DNA of 64,000 nucleotides, taken from the NCBI RefSeq assembly GCF_009829075.1, contig NZ_WUQZ01000002.1:211959-275958 (forward strand), given 5' to 3'. Origin of the DNA: Sphingobacterium composti (GTDB lineage: Bacteria; Bacteroidota; Bacteroidia; Sphingobacteriales; Sphingobacteriaceae). A program made the translations under genes and the position numbers. Below the pieces are notes generated by a model. The model saw nothing but the letters and a program-made list of their open reading frames with translations, had not been told where the DNA came from and did not search any database. Positions within the stretch are counted from its first letter, which is position 1. The number at the start of each line of letters is the position of its first letter. Positions 8,192 through 16,711 of this stretch are shown here, in pieces.

Positions 8192-10264
8192 TTATGATTT
8201 AATAAACCCTAATGGTTTTAAATTTTTAACTTCAATCGTACCTACTCCTTCTGCATATTTTAGATTTATTGTCATACTAAATGCAAATTTTGTTTTTTTT
8301 CCATTGAGAATTGCAGGATGCCAAGTACCATTCTTTTTTATCAAAGATTCTAATTGTTGACCAATATTTTTATGGGTTTCTTTGCGAATTGTAATGTTAA
8401 TAGGATTACCTTCTGTATCGATTTCAAATTCTACCTCAACATTACCAGAAGTCTTTTTTGCAAATAATTCTTTAGGATACTCATAATGCGTTGCTAAAAA
8501 TTCCCTAAATTTAGGCACGCCTCCACTAGGTTCAGCAATAATTTCTACTCTAGTATTTTCTTGACTACCTTTTCCACCTTTTGATAAATCAATACGTATA
8601 GGTAAAACATATGCTACACGTACTGGTTTACCATTTTGAATACCAGGAGACCATTTCGGTGATGTTTTCAACACATTAACTGCCGATTCTCCAGTTCCAT
8701 GACCTAAATCCCTTACTGCTTTGATATCGCTGAGCAAACCGTCCTTTTCAACAACAAAGGTAATTTGGACTGTACCTTTTACTTCGGCATCAATTGCAGC
8801 TTTGGGATATTGATAATTATCTCCAATCCATTTGCGATAAGCATTCATTCCCCCTGGCGGCTCTGGCTGAATTTCTACTTGAGAAAAGATTTCATTACCT
8901 TCATTTATTTTTGTAATTTTTCCTCCCCTTTTACCTTCAAGTGTATCTTGTGAACTTCCTGAATTATCATTCATACCCGTCAAATCTAACCTTATCGGCA
9001 AGTTGAATTCGTAGCGCACTTTACGTCCATTTTGGATTGCAGGAGACCATTTGGGTGATCTTTTCAACACATCAATAGCACGCCGTCCAGTATTGTATGA
9101 AAGATCTCTCGTTACTTTTAGATTGGATAAACTACCATCTTTTTCAACAATAAACGATGTAAGAATACTTCCTTTCACACCAGCATCAATTGCTTCTTGT
9201 GGGAATTCATAATTATTCCCAATCCATTTAAGAAATTCTTTCATACCACCTGGAGGTTCTGGTAATATTTCCGTAACTGTAAAAAGTTCATCCCCCCCTT
9301 CCTTTATCGTATCATTAGTCACATTGTTAGTAACTACTCTAATCGATTCTAATTGTGTCGGCTGTATTAAAGTAGGATTTTCATTATTATAATCTAATGG
9401 TATCTGTGTATTTTCCATTCTTGACTCCACCTTCGCTATTACACTCTTTGCTCTTGACGTGTTAAATACTACAGTTGACAATCCAACAACCAATACGGCT
9501 GGAATTATCCCCAAATACAAAAATCGTTTATTCTTTGATGATTTATTTTTAAATAACATCATGATTCTTTTCTTTAAAAATGATTGATTGGAAAACTCAT
9601 TCACCAGTACATTTTTTGGTACTTGGAGCGCATGAGCTACTAATAACTCGGCATAAGCTACTTTATCGTCCGAACTCAATTCATCCGCTATACATTCATG
9701 TTGGAATTTGATTTCCTTACTCATATGGTACACCAGAGGATTGAACCAATTCAATACCTTGAACACCTCCATAAATAGTACATCATAGCTGTGCCCTTGT
9801 TCAATATGAATTTGCTCATGGCGCTCGATGCTTTGATAGGATTTGACTTCTCTTCCTAAATACATTTTGTTGAAAAAGGAGAAACCTAAAAATGGAGCAT
9901 CGCTTATAAACATTTTTTGCACATGCCACAATCGCCAAAGCATTATGGAAATACTTCCAAGCAAACCAACGATATAAATCCATTTTAACACATCCATCAG
10001 ATACAATGAAGAACGTTGCTGCGCATAGAACACAATAGGAATATCTATATAATCGTGTACATTGACCATAGGAATAATAATATCATCCTCAAAAAATGAA
10101 GACAAGTCAATAAATAATCCTATCGGAATGAGTAAAGCAAAAAAGGTCGTAATAAGAAGATAAACTCTGTTCAAATGGAAAAAAGTTAATTTCCGAAAGC
10201 TGAAATAGTATAAGCTATAACTTATGATGACAGCTATATTGACCAATAGCAGATAAATTATCAT
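8192..10264 (-). CDS. M56 (BlaR1-type) membrane metallopeptidase sensor with three TonB C-terminal-like domains
   Basis: 690 residues. Membrane segments lie at about 1-22, 35-52, 92-112 and 250-268. The M56 zinc motif HEQIH is at residues 149-153, followed by QHECIADE at about 188-195, which can supply the third ligand. After the last membrane segment there are three repeated TonB-C-like domains at about 335-427, 465-559 and 575-673. The first two each begin with a PEPPGGM motif and contain SPKWSP; the third is more diverged (AEPSGGV, GTWHP). In BlaR1/MecR1 an extracytoplasmic domain senses a ligand and the M56 domain cleaves the BlaI repressor; here the sensor domain would be the TonB-C array rather than a penicillin-binding domain. 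blaI is 28 bp upstream and a lipoprotein gene 6 bp downstream. Ligand unknown. Confidence 0.85.
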   Translation of the reverse strand: MIIYLLLVNIAVIISYSLYYFSFRKLTFFHLNRVYLLITTFFALLIPIGLFIDLSSFFEDDIIIPMVNVHDYIDIPIVFYAQQRSSLYLMDVLKWIYIVGLLGSISIMLWRLWHVQKMFISDAPFLGFSFFNKMYLGREVKSYQSIERHEQIHIEQGHSYDVLFMEVFKVLNWFNPLVYHMSKEIKFQHECIADELSSDDKVAYAELLVAHALQVPKNVLVNEFSNQSFLKKRIMMLFKNKSSKNKRFLYLGIIPAVLVVGLSTVVFNTSRAKSVIAKVESRMENTQIPLDYNNENPTLIQPTQLESIRVVTNNVTNDTIKEGGDELFTVTEILPEPPGGMKEFLKWIGNNYEFPQEAIDAGVKGSILTSFIVEKDGSLSNLKVTRDLSYNTGRRAIDVLKRSPKWSPAIQNGRKVRYEFNLPIRLDLTGMNDNSGSSQDTLEGKRGGKITKINEGNEIFSQVEIQPEPPGGMNAYRKWIGDNYQYPKAAIDAEVKGTVQITFVVEKDGLLSDIKAVRDLGHGTGESAVNVLKTSPKWSPGIQNGKPVRVAYVLPIRIDLSKGGKGSQENTRVEIIAEPSGGVPKFREFLATHYEYPKELFAKKTSGNVEVEFEIDTEGNPINITIRKETHKNIGQQLESLIKKNGTWHPAILNGKKTKFAFSMTINLKYAEGVGTIEVKNLKPLGFIKS

Positions 10265-10292
10265 AACGAAAGTTTATAAGTAGTTTATAATT

Positions 10293-10661
10293 TTATTTAT
10301 GCTTATTGATAAGGCTCAAAATATCGTCCAAATCTTTGACATCCAATTTGTTTTCTTCCAAAAAGAAAGAAAGCATCTGTTTGGGTGAATTTTCAAAGTA
10401 TCCGCTTAGCAATTTATCAGCAACCACCTTTTTGTAGTCTTCTTTACTAATCGTTGGAATATATTTATGACTCTTACCGTAAGCCTCGTGATTCACAAAA
10501 CCCTTGGTTTCAAGAATACGAATTATCGTAGAAACAGTATTGTATGCAGGCTTTGGCTCGGGCAAACGGTCGATAACTTCTTTTACGAAGCCCTCGCCCA
10601 TCTCCCACAATTCATGCATGATTTGCTCTTCCGCCTTTGTCAATTCTTTGATTTCGTCCAT
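10293..10661 (-). CDS. blaI: BlaI/MecI/CopY-family transcriptional repressor
   Basis: 122 residues. Residues 1-75 form the winged helix domain (LTKAEEQIMHELWE, then AYNTVSTIIRILETKGF, the recognition helix and wing region), followed by a C-terminal dimerisation helix. By alignment from memory, the BlaI cleavage site (N101-F102 in Staphylococcus) would fall at about Ser98-Phe99 in QMLSFF. It is the first gene of the operon with the M56 sensor and lipoprotein. It probably represses its own promoter through the twin dyads at 10721-10760. There is no beta-lactamase or penicillin-binding protein gene nearby, so the target is not obviously beta-lactam resistance. Confidence 0.88.
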   Translation of the reverse strand: MDEIKELTKAEEQIMHELWEMGEGFVKEVIDRLPEPKPAYNTVSTIIRILETKGFVNHEAYGKSHKYIPTISKEDYKKVVADKLLSGYFENSPKQMLSFFLEENKLDVKDLDDILSLINKHK

Positions 10662-10715
10662 TACTCTGTTTATTAAAAATAAAATGGCACGTCTGCCTAT
10701 AATCGATTACTAAAA

Positions 10716-10746
10716 CAAACGTATAACTAATTTTTTAGTTATACAA
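10716..10746 (-). promoter_or_regulatory. Bacteroidota-type promoter of the blaI operon
   Basis: On the minus strand, TACGTTTG (10723-10716) matches the -7 consensus TAnnTTTG and lies 20 bp downstream of TTG (10746-10744), the -33 element. Transcription should start about 10709, leaving a leader of about 45 nt before blaI. Confidence 0.7.
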
Positions 10747-10760
10747 CTATTTTTTTAGTT
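10721..10760. promoter_or_regulatory. Two tandem operator dyads, probable BlaI binding sites
   Basis: Two copies of AACTA-N6-TAGTT, at 10725-10740 and 10745-10760, have centres exactly 20 bp apart (about two helical turns). The first extends to a 9-bp arm palindrome GTATAACTA-N6-TAGTTATAC (10721-10744). The dyads fill the space between the -33 and -7 boxes of the blaI operon promoter, as expected for an autorepressor. Confidence 0.7.
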
Positions 10761-10830
10761 TTCGAAAAAATAAGGATTTATTAGCCCTCTGAATAATAAA
10801 ACCTTAAGCGTATTTGTAACAAAGAATACG

Positions 10831-11238
10831 TCAATCCAAACGCCATCGACGATTGGATTTCTTCTCCGCGTGTTTAGTTTTGCGGTCAAGGCGCGCTAAT
10901 ATTTTCGAACGAGGAATTTTTGTAGGAATACGCTTTTTATCAGTTTTTAATGATTGTTCAATGAGCTGCACCAACTTTTCTAAAGCAATCTCTTTATTAG
11001 CTAATTGACTTCGGCTTTCTGATGAATCAATTTGAATCAAGCCTTCGGCTTGCACTCTATTAGACAGTTTAATTCTAATAATAGATTTTTGATTTTCATT
11101 TATTAACGTTGAATTTTCAAAATCCCAAAGCAAAGAAACTTTCGTCTCTACTTTGTTTACATTTTGCCCGCCAGCTCCAGAAGAACGGGAAGTTTTATAT
11201 TTTATTTCTCTTTTAAGTTCTTCAGGGTTAACTATCAT
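10831..11238 (-). CDS. arfB: Alternative ribosome-rescue factor / peptidyl-tRNA hydrolase ArfB
   Basis: Releases nascent peptides from stalled, non-stop ribosomes. About 135 residues. The catalytic GGQ motif is in SSGAGGQNVNKVETKV near residues 20-35, and the long basic C-terminal tail (KIPRSKILARLDRK...KKSNRRWRLD) is the ArfB/YaeJ feature that inserts into the mRNA channel. It is far too short for RF1 or RF2, which also carry GGQ. ATG 11238 is preferred; a GTG one codon upstream (11241) is possible. It is transcribed divergently from bshA. Confidence 0.9.
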   Translation of the reverse strand: MIVNPEELKREIKYKTSRSSGAGGQNVNKVETKVSLLWDFENSTLINENQKSIIRIKLSNRVQAEGLIQIDSSESRSQLANKEIALEKLVQLIEQSLKTDKKRIPTKIPRSKILARLDRKTKHAEKKSNRRWRLD

Positions 11239-11259
11239 CACATAAAGATTACGTTTTTA

Positions 11260-11293
11260 TTGCAAAACGTATGTAAAACCTTACTTACATTTG
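11260..11293 (+). promoter_or_regulatory. Putative bshA promoter
   Basis: TACATTTG at 11286-11293 fits the TAnnTTTG -7 box. A TTG at 11260-11262 lies 23 bp upstream, slightly longer than the usual spacing. The bshA ATG is 30 bp downstream of the box. Confidence 0.45.
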
Positions 11294-11322
11294 TTTTGTT
11301 ATAAAATTATAAATATTTCTTC

Positions 11323-12456
11323 ATGAAAATAGGTATTGTTTGTTATCCCACATTTGGCGGATCTGGCGTCGTGGCGACAGAATTAGGTAAAGGTCTAGCT
11401 TCAAAAGGACATGAAGTGCATTTTATCACGTACAACAAGCCTGCACGGTTAGATTTCTTTTTAGAAAATCTATATTACCATGAAGTTTCTATATCGCAAT
11501 ATCCCTTATTTGATTTTCCACCTTACGAGTCTGCTTTAGCTAGCAAATTAGTAGATGTCGTTCGTTTTGAAAAATTGGATGTTTTACACGTGCATTATGC
11601 GATACCGCATGCTTCAGCAGCTTATCTAGCTAAGCAAATCCTAAAAACCTACGGAATTAATATCCCTGTCGTAACTACATTGCACGGAACAGATATTACA
11701 TTAGTCGGAAAAGATAAAACATTCAAACCAGTCGTTACATTCTCTATCAATGAATCAGACGGTGTAACGACAGTATCGGAAAACCTAAAAAGTCAAACAC
11801 TTGAATCTTTTGAAATTACAAGAGACATACAAGTAATACCCAACTTTATCGATCTTACCCGATTCGTTAACAAAAATCGTGAACATTTTAAGAAGGCTAT
11901 TGCGCCAGGAAATGAACGTATATTAGTACATACATCCAACTTTCGTAAGGTAAAGAACACACAAGATGTAGTTCGAATTTTCCATAAAGTATCGCAAGTC
12001 ATCCCGAGTAAACTATTAATGGTTGGCGATGGTCCCGAACGTAGTAATGCTGAAGAACTATCCCGCCAATTGGGTATTTCCAATTCTGTTCGTTTCTTAG
12101 GAAAGCAAGACGCAGTTGAAGAGATTTTATCAGTTTCTGATTTATTCTTGATGCCTTCTTCATCCGAAAGTTTTGGATTAGCAGCTTTGGAGGCTATGGC
12201 ATGTCGTGTTCCCGTGATTTCTTCTAATATTGGTGGTTTGCCGGAGTTGAATGTACAAGGCATTACAGGTTTTCTAAGTGACGTAGGTGATATCGAAGAT
12301 ATGTCCAATAATGCTATATATATACTAGAAGATTGTGACAGACTTGAAGTGTTTAAGCAGGCAGCTTATGAGCATGCTACAAAATTTGAAATAAGTCAAA
12401 TTTTGCCGCTTTATGAAGAATATTATCAGAAGGCAATATCGAATTCAAAAAAATAA
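11323..12456 (+). CDS. bshA: N-acetyl-alpha-D-glucosaminyl L-malate synthase BshA (bacillithiol synthesis)
   Basis: GT4-family glycosyltransferase that joins UDP-GlcNAc and L-malate in the first step of bacillithiol synthesis. 377 residues. The N-terminus MKIGIVCYPTFGGSGVVATE is the strongly conserved BshA start. Further on are TTLHGTDITLVG, which I recall as a BshA signature, and the C-terminal donor-binding E-x7-E region (SSSESFGLAALEAMACRVPVI) near residues 285-305. A related GT4 enzyme of polysaccharide synthesis is the alternative, but the full-length BshA pattern makes this unlikely. No bshB or bshC is adjacent. Confidence 0.92.
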   Translation: MKIGIVCYPTFGGSGVVATELGKGLASKGHEVHFITYNKPARLDFFLENLYYHEVSISQYPLFDFPPYESALASKLVDVVRFEKLDVLHVHYAIPHASAAYLAKQILKTYGINIPVVTTLHGTDITLVGKDKTFKPVVTFSINESDGVTTVSENLKSQTLESFEITRDIQVIPNFIDLTRFVNKNREHFKKAIAPGNERILVHTSNFRKVKNTQDVVRIFHKVSQVIPSKLLMVGDGPERSNAEELSRQLGISNSVRFLGKQDAVEEILSVSDLFLMPSSSESFGLAALEAMACRVPVISSNIGGLPELNVQGITGFLSDVGDIEDMSNNAIYILEDCDRLEVFKQAAYEHATKFEISQILPLYEEYYQKAISNSKK

Positions 12457-12497
12457 AACAAAAACATTGTCTATCTTAGATAGCAGGAAAAAAGTTA

Positions 12498-12525
12498 TAT
12501 CTTTGTCTTTTGGAAATCTTCCAAA
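12498..12525 (+). promoter_or_regulatory. pyrH -7 box and short leader hairpin
   Basis: TATCTTTG (12498-12505) fits TAnnTTTG; no well-spaced TTG was found. Just downstream, TTTGGAA (12509-12515) and TTCCAAA (12519-12525) form a 7-bp dyad with a 3-nt loop, ending 11 nt before the pyrH ATG. The hairpin might affect pyrH translation or may be incidental. Confidence 0.45.
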
Positions 12526-12536
12526 GAAAAAACTAT

Positions 12537-13241
12537 ATGAAATATAAACGTATCCTACTAAAACTTAGCGGCGAAGCCCTTATGGGTGAGCAAAATTATG
12601 GTATCGACATCAATCGCGTAGCTCAATATGCAAACGATATCAAAGAAATTCATTCACAAGGCTTAGAAATTGCAATTGTCATCGGAGGTGGAAATATCTA
12701 CCGCGGCTTGAGTGCAGAAAAAGCTGGAATGGACAGAGTACAAGCAGATTATATGGGCATGTTGGCCACAGTAATCAACAGCATGGCTTTGCAAGATGCT
12801 TTAGAAAAAGTAGGATTGAAAACTAGATTGCTTACGGCAATCAAAATGGAACAGATTTGCGAACCATTTATCCGTCGTAGAGCAGTAAGACATTTAGAAA
12901 AAGGAAGAATTGTAATTTTCGGTGCTGGAACAGGTAACCCATATTTCACGACAGATACAGCAGCATCATTACGTGCTATTGAAATTAATGCAGATGCTGT
13001 ATTGAAAGGAACTCGTGTGGATGGAATCTATACTGCTGATCCTGAGAAAGATCCTACAGCAACAAAATTTGAGCACATTTCATTCAACGAAGTGTATCAA
13101 AAAGGTCTTAATGTAATGGATATGACGGCATTCACTTTATGTCAAGAAAACAATCTTCCAATCATTGTATTCGATATGAACAAACCAGGTAATTTGAAAA
13201 AATTAGCTGATGGCGAACATATTGGTACAGTAGTAAGTTAA
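12537..13241 (+). CDS. pyrH: UMP kinase
   Basis: Phosphorylates UMP to UDP in pyrimidine nucleotide synthesis; a hexameric amino-acid-kinase-fold enzyme. The ATG at 12537 ([17 protein letters not shown]) gives 234 residues, the normal PyrH length. An in-frame ATG at 12510 would add nine residues not found in the family and overlaps the leader. Visible motifs are KLSGEAL (phosphate binding), [20 protein letters not shown] and [17 protein letters not shown]. frr follows 19 bp later, the widely conserved pyrH-frr pair. Confidence 0.95.
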   Translation: MKYKRILLKLSGEALMGEQNYGIDINRVAQYANDIKEIHSQGLEIAIVIGGGNIYRGLSAEKAGMDRVQADYMGMLATVINSMALQDALEKVGLKTRLLTAIKMEQICEPFIRRRAVRHLEKGRIVIFGAGTGNPYFTTDTAASLRAIEINADAVLKGTRVDGIYTADPEKDPTATKFEHISFNEVYQKGLNVMDMTAFTLCQENNLPIIVFDMNKPGNLKKLADGEHIGTVVS

Positions 13242-13260
13242 GTATAAAATATTAAAACAT

Positions 13261-13824
13261 ATGAACGAACTGATTTCTATTGAATTGGACGACTGCAAAG
13301 AAAAAATGAATAAAGCAGTTGCTCATACCGAGTCAGAACTAACAAAAATCCGTGCTGGTAAAGCTTCTCCAAGTATGTTGGATGGCATCCATGTAGATTA
13401 TTATGGTTCTGCAACGCCACTTTCTCAAGTAGCTAACGTGAATACAACAGATGCACGTACTATCGTTATTCAACCATGGGAAAAAAATATGTTAGGTACA
13501 ATTGAAAAAGCAATTATAGATTCTAACATTGGTTTGAACCCACAAAATGATGGTGTAGTTATTCGTTTGGTAGTTCCTCCTCTTACAGAAGAAAGAAGAC
13601 GTGATTTAGTTAAAAAAGCGAAAGAAGAAACTGAAAAAGGTCGTGTGGCTGTACGTAATATTCGTAAAGATGCAAACGAGTCTATCAAGAAATTGAAAAA
13701 TGACGGTGCTTCTGAAGATGAGATTAAAGTAGGTGAAGCAGAAGTTCAGAAATTAACGGACACGTATATCGCTAAAGTTGACCAATTAGCTGAATTGAAA
13801 GAAAAAGATATTATGACTGTTTAA
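13261..13824 (+). CDS. frr: Ribosome recycling factor
   Basis: Splits post-termination ribosomes together with EF-G. 187 residues (E. coli 185). It shows the N-terminal helix with KIRAGKASPSMLDGI, the central beta domain (VDYYGSATPLSQVANV), and the C-terminal helices with PPLTEERRRDLVKKAKEE and the RNIRKDANESIKKL signature. It lies in an operon with pyrH and ends at a strong terminator. Confidence 0.96.
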   Translation: MNELISIELDDCKEKMNKAVAHTESELTKIRAGKASPSMLDGIHVDYYGSATPLSQVANVNTTDARTIVIQPWEKNMLGTIEKAIIDSNIGLNPQNDGVVIRLVVPPLTEERRRDLVKKAKEETEKGRVAVRNIRKDANESIKKLKNDGASEDEIKVGEAEVQKLTDTYIAKVDQLAELKEKDIMTV

Positions 13825-13841
13825 GTAATAATATTTTCTAG

Positions 13842-13880
13842 AAACAAAGGGTTTCCATATATCATGGAAACCCTTTGTTT
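13842..13880 (+). terminator. Terminator after frr
   Basis: 17-bp perfect stem, 13842-13858 with 13864-13880, containing AAACAAAGGG and CCCTTTGTTT, with a 5-nt loop. Confidence 0.88.
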
Positions 13881-14023
13881 TACAATGATATTTATTATAT
13901 TTATGATTCTGAAATACATTTAATTGAGTAGACAAAATTGTATTTCACAGCGTACTTTATACCAAAAACCTTATTCTAAACAATTTGTTATTAAGTAGAA
14001 CTCATCAATACAACCATATAAAC

Positions 14024-15010
14024 ATGGAAAATTCAAGAAGAAATTTTTTAAAACAAGTAAGCATTGGAGCTTTTAGCGCCTACTTTGGCTCTTCTCTACT
14101 CTCTGCATGTACCACTATCAATCAGTCAGCAGCTGTTAAAGGCCCAATACATAATATTGGTTTACAAATCTATTCGTTAAGAGATTTACTAACTCAAGAT
14201 CCGAAGCTTACACTAGAAACTGTTGCAAAAATAGGGTATACACATATCGAAACTTTTGGAGTTGATGTGGTTAATAATTCTTTTTGGGGATTAAAAGTTC
14301 CAGATTTGAAGAAAATATTGAGTGATAATGGCATGTCAACTTTTAGTGGTCATTATGACTTAAGCAAATATTTGGATCGCAATAATAATGATAAAGAAAG
14401 TGTTGAAAAATACATTGAAATCGCTGCAGAGTTAGGTCAGAAATACGTGATTGCGCCAGTTAATCCGATGCACGATTTGAATAATTTGAAAGTAGAAGAT
14501 TATCAATATGCTGCTGAACAATTGAACAAGGCAGGCGAAATAGCAAAAAAAGCCGGCCTCAAAATTGGCTATCATAACCATTTTTGGGAGTTCCGTGAGT
14601 TTGCAAATAACACTAGAGGTTTGGATATCATGTTAGCTTTTACAGAAAAAGATTTAGTTGCTTTTGAGTTGGATCTTTATTGGATTGAAAAGGCCGGTTT
14701 AAACCCATTAACATACTTTGATAAATATCCTGGAAGATTTGAGATGTGGCATGTCAAAGATATGGATAAGCAGTTTACAAAAACTGTCGTGGGCGAAGAT
14801 TATGATCAAGCGCCTTTAGATTCTATATTCAAAGAAGTAAAATATACTGAAGTTGGATCTGGTAACATTGCTTTTGCAAATATCGTAAAAGCCGCTGACA
14901 AATCAGGATTAGTGCATGCTTATATTGAACAAGATGATATTTATCTTCCGAATAAATTCGAAAGTGTTAAGAAAAGCTACGACTACGTTCAGAAGTTTCT
15001 AGCTAAATAA
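14024..15010 (+). CDS. Sugar phosphate isomerase/epimerase-fold lipoprotein with Tat signal
   Basis: 328 residues from ATG 14024; an upstream TTG at 13985 is less likely. The N-terminus has SRRNFLKQ, a good twin-arginine motif (S-R-R-x-F-L-K), then a hydrophobic stretch ending in LLSAC, a lipobox. It is therefore a predicted Tat-exported lipoprotein. The mature part is an AP-endonuclease-2-type TIM barrel of the 'sugar phosphate isomerase/epimerase' family. Likely metal-binding motifs are HIETFG, GYHNHFWEF, FELDLYWIEKAG, MWHVKDMD and YIEQDD. Such proteins in Bacteroidota are often linked to sugar metabolism at the envelope. The substrate is not evident and no sugar operon is adjacent. Confidence 0.82.
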   Translation: MENSRRNFLKQVSIGAFSAYFGSSLLSACTTINQSAAVKGPIHNIGLQIYSLRDLLTQDPKLTLETVAKIGYTHIETFGVDVVNNSFWGLKVPDLKKILSDNGMSTFSGHYDLSKYLDRNNNDKESVEKYIEIAAELGQKYVIAPVNPMHDLNNLKVEDYQYAAEQLNKAGEIAKKAGLKIGYHNHFWEFREFANNTRGLDIMLAFTEKDLVAFELDLYWIEKAGLNPLTYFDKYPGRFEMWHVKDMDKQFTKTVVGEDYDQAPLDSIFKEVKYTEVGSGNIAFANIVKAADKSGLVHAYIEQDDIYLPNKFESVKKSYDYVQKFLAK

Positions 15011-15037
15011 AAAATGGGACTTCGGTCCCATTTTTTT
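15009..15037. terminator. Bidirectional terminator with UUCG tetraloop
   Basis: A 12-bp stem (15009-15020 with 15025-15036) capped by TTCG, with a GTCCC/GGGAC core, A-rich on the left and T-rich on the right. It serves the gene on the left and the convergent purKE transcript on the right. Confidence 0.88.
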
Positions 15038-15039
15038 AT

Positions 15040-15546
15040 TTAAAATTTCATACTTTCGACATCCGAGGCCGTCACTTCGACTGCTTCTTTTAATCCTTTT
15101 TTGAAAGCTAATAGATTGTCAGCAACTTGAGTATCATTTGTTCCGATAATTTGTGCGGCTAATATGCCTGCATTTTTTGCAGCATTCAGCGCTACAGTCG
15201 CAACAGGAATACCATTTGGCATTTGTAAGATTGACAAAACTGAATCCCAGCCATCGATAGAATTCGATGATTTCACAGGAACACCAATTACTGGTAAGTG
15301 TGTAATCGAAGCTACCATACCAGGTAAATGTGCAGCACCTCCTGCCCCAGCGATAATCACTTTCAATCCACGTTCAGCAGCATTTTCAGCATACTCAAAC
15401 ATGCGGTGAGGTGTACGGTGAGCGGATACGATAGTTACTTCAAAACCAACACCTAATTCTTTTAAAACATTGACAGCATCTTGCATCACAGGAAGATCTG
15501 ATTTACTTCCCATAATAATGCCTACCTGAACTGCTTGTGAACTCAT
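15040..15546 (-). CDS. purE: N5-carboxyaminoimidazole ribonucleotide mutase
   Basis: Class I PurE, converting N5-CAIR to CAIR in purine synthesis and working with PurK. From ATG 15546 the protein has 168 residues; an upstream ATG at 15561 would overlap the purK stop. Motifs are IIMGSKSDLPVM (phosphate site), SAHRTPHRM with the catalytic His region, GAGGAAHLPGM and LPVIGVPVKSS. It follows purK with a 7-bp gap. Confidence 0.95.
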   Translation of the reverse strand: MSSQAVQVGIIMGSKSDLPVMQDAVNVLKELGVGFEVTIVSAHRTPHRMFEYAENAAERGLKVIIAGAGGAAHLPGMVASITHLPVIGVPVKSSNSIDGWDSVLSILQMPNGIPVATVALNAAKNAGILAAQIIGTNDTQVADNLLAFKKGLKEAVEVTASDVESMKF

Positions 15547-15553
15547 AAATTTA

Positions 15554-16696
15554 TTATGCAATAACTTTTAATATTTCTTGTACTTTACGTGCATTGCTAA
15601 TCGCCAACTCTCTATCATCATTTACAATACACACATGTCCCATTTTGCGGAATGGCTTAGTATATTTTTTACCATAAAGATGTATATATACTCCATCCAT
15701 AGCCAATACTTCTTCTACACCTTCGTATTTTGCTAATCCTTCGTAGCCTGCTTCACCCAATAGATTAATCATCACCGCATTGGTACGTGCAGCTGTATCA
15801 CCTAATGGTAGGTTAAAAATAGCGCGCATATGTTGCGCAAATTGTGATGTGAAATTACCTTCGATAGTTTGGTGCCCAGAGTTATGTGGACGAGGTGCCA
15901 ATTCATTCACTAATATCTGACCATCTTTAGTCAAGAACATTTCGACTGCCAAAAGACCTACTATCTGCAAATCATTAGCAATCTTCTTCGCTAATTCTTC
16001 TGCCTTTTGCTGGATTTCGAAGCTATATGTCGATGGCGAAATCAAGAATTCTACCAAATTAGCCTCTGGATTGAATTCCATTTCGACCATAGGGAATGTC
16101 TTGACCTCTCCTTTATGATTACGCGCTACGATAACTGCGATTTCTTTTTCAAAATCAACAATCTCTTCGATTATTGATGGTTCTGTAAAAGCATTCGATA
16201 AATCATCCTCAGTTCGAATAATTTTTACCCCCTTACCATCGTAACCATCTTTACGTAATTTTTGGACATACGGAATAGATAAATTTGCTGTCTTCAAGGA
16301 ATCAATATTGGAGATAAATTGAAACGCTGAAGTAGGGATATCATTTTGCTTGAAGAATTGCTTTTGCAAACCTTTATCTTGAATCAATCGAATCACACGA
16401 GACTGCGGATATACGATAACACCTTCTTCTTCCAAAGCTTCAAGTGCATCCACATTTACTTTCTCGATTTCGATCGTGATCATGTCTAGATTTTTACCAA
16501 AATTGTACACTGTATCATAATCACCTAATGAGCCACATTCGAAATGATTACATAGTTTACGACACGGCGCGTTTTTGTCCGGATCCAACACATGTACATT
16601 CACGTTGTAATTGATAGCTTCTTGGATTAACATACGGCCTAACTGACCACCACCAAGAATACCTAACTGCAACTCACCATAAAAATCTTTTGCCAT
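15554..16696 (-). CDS. purK: N5-carboxyaminoimidazole ribonucleotide synthase
   Basis: ATP- and bicarbonate-dependent conversion of AIR to N5-CAIR. 380 residues. The N-terminal Rossmann-like segment has LGILGGGQLGRMLI, the central ATP-grasp domain has KLRKDGYDGKGVKI, and NELAPRPHNSGHQTIE is the PurK signature near residues 263-278. It is transcribed nuoA-nuoB-purK-purE, with only 15 bp between nuoB and purK, so it probably shares a transcript with the respiratory subunits. This pairing is discussed under findings. Confidence 0.95.
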   Translation of the reverse strand: MAKDFYGELQLGILGGGQLGRMLIQEAINYNVNVHVLDPDKNAPCRKLCNHFECGSLGDYDTVYNFGKNLDMITIEIEKVNVDALEALEEEGVIVYPQSRVIRLIQDKGLQKQFFKQNDIPTSAFQFISNIDSLKTANLSIPYVQKLRKDGYDGKGVKIIRTEDDLSNAFTEPSIIEEIVDFEKEIAVIVARNHKGEVKTFPMVEMEFNPEANLVEFLISPSTYSFEIQQKAEELAKKIANDLQIVGLLAVEMFLTKDGQILVNELAPRPHNSGHQTIEGNFTSQFAQHMRAIFNLPLGDTAARTNAVMINLLGEAGYEGLAKYEGVEEVLAMDGVYIHLYGKKYTKPFRKMGHVCIVNDDRELAISNARKVQEILKVIA

Positions 16697-16711
16697 ATTA
16701 TATTTTAAGTA

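Noticed and set aside
10467..10713. Two 69-codon plus-strand frames over blaI and its promoter
   Set aside because: They are antisense to blaI and cross its operators; no protein-like pattern.
11793..12308. 171-codon open frame on the minus strand opposite bshA
   Set aside because: It is fully antisense to a well-supported bshA. The translation has no family pattern and looks like a shadow of bshA codon bias.
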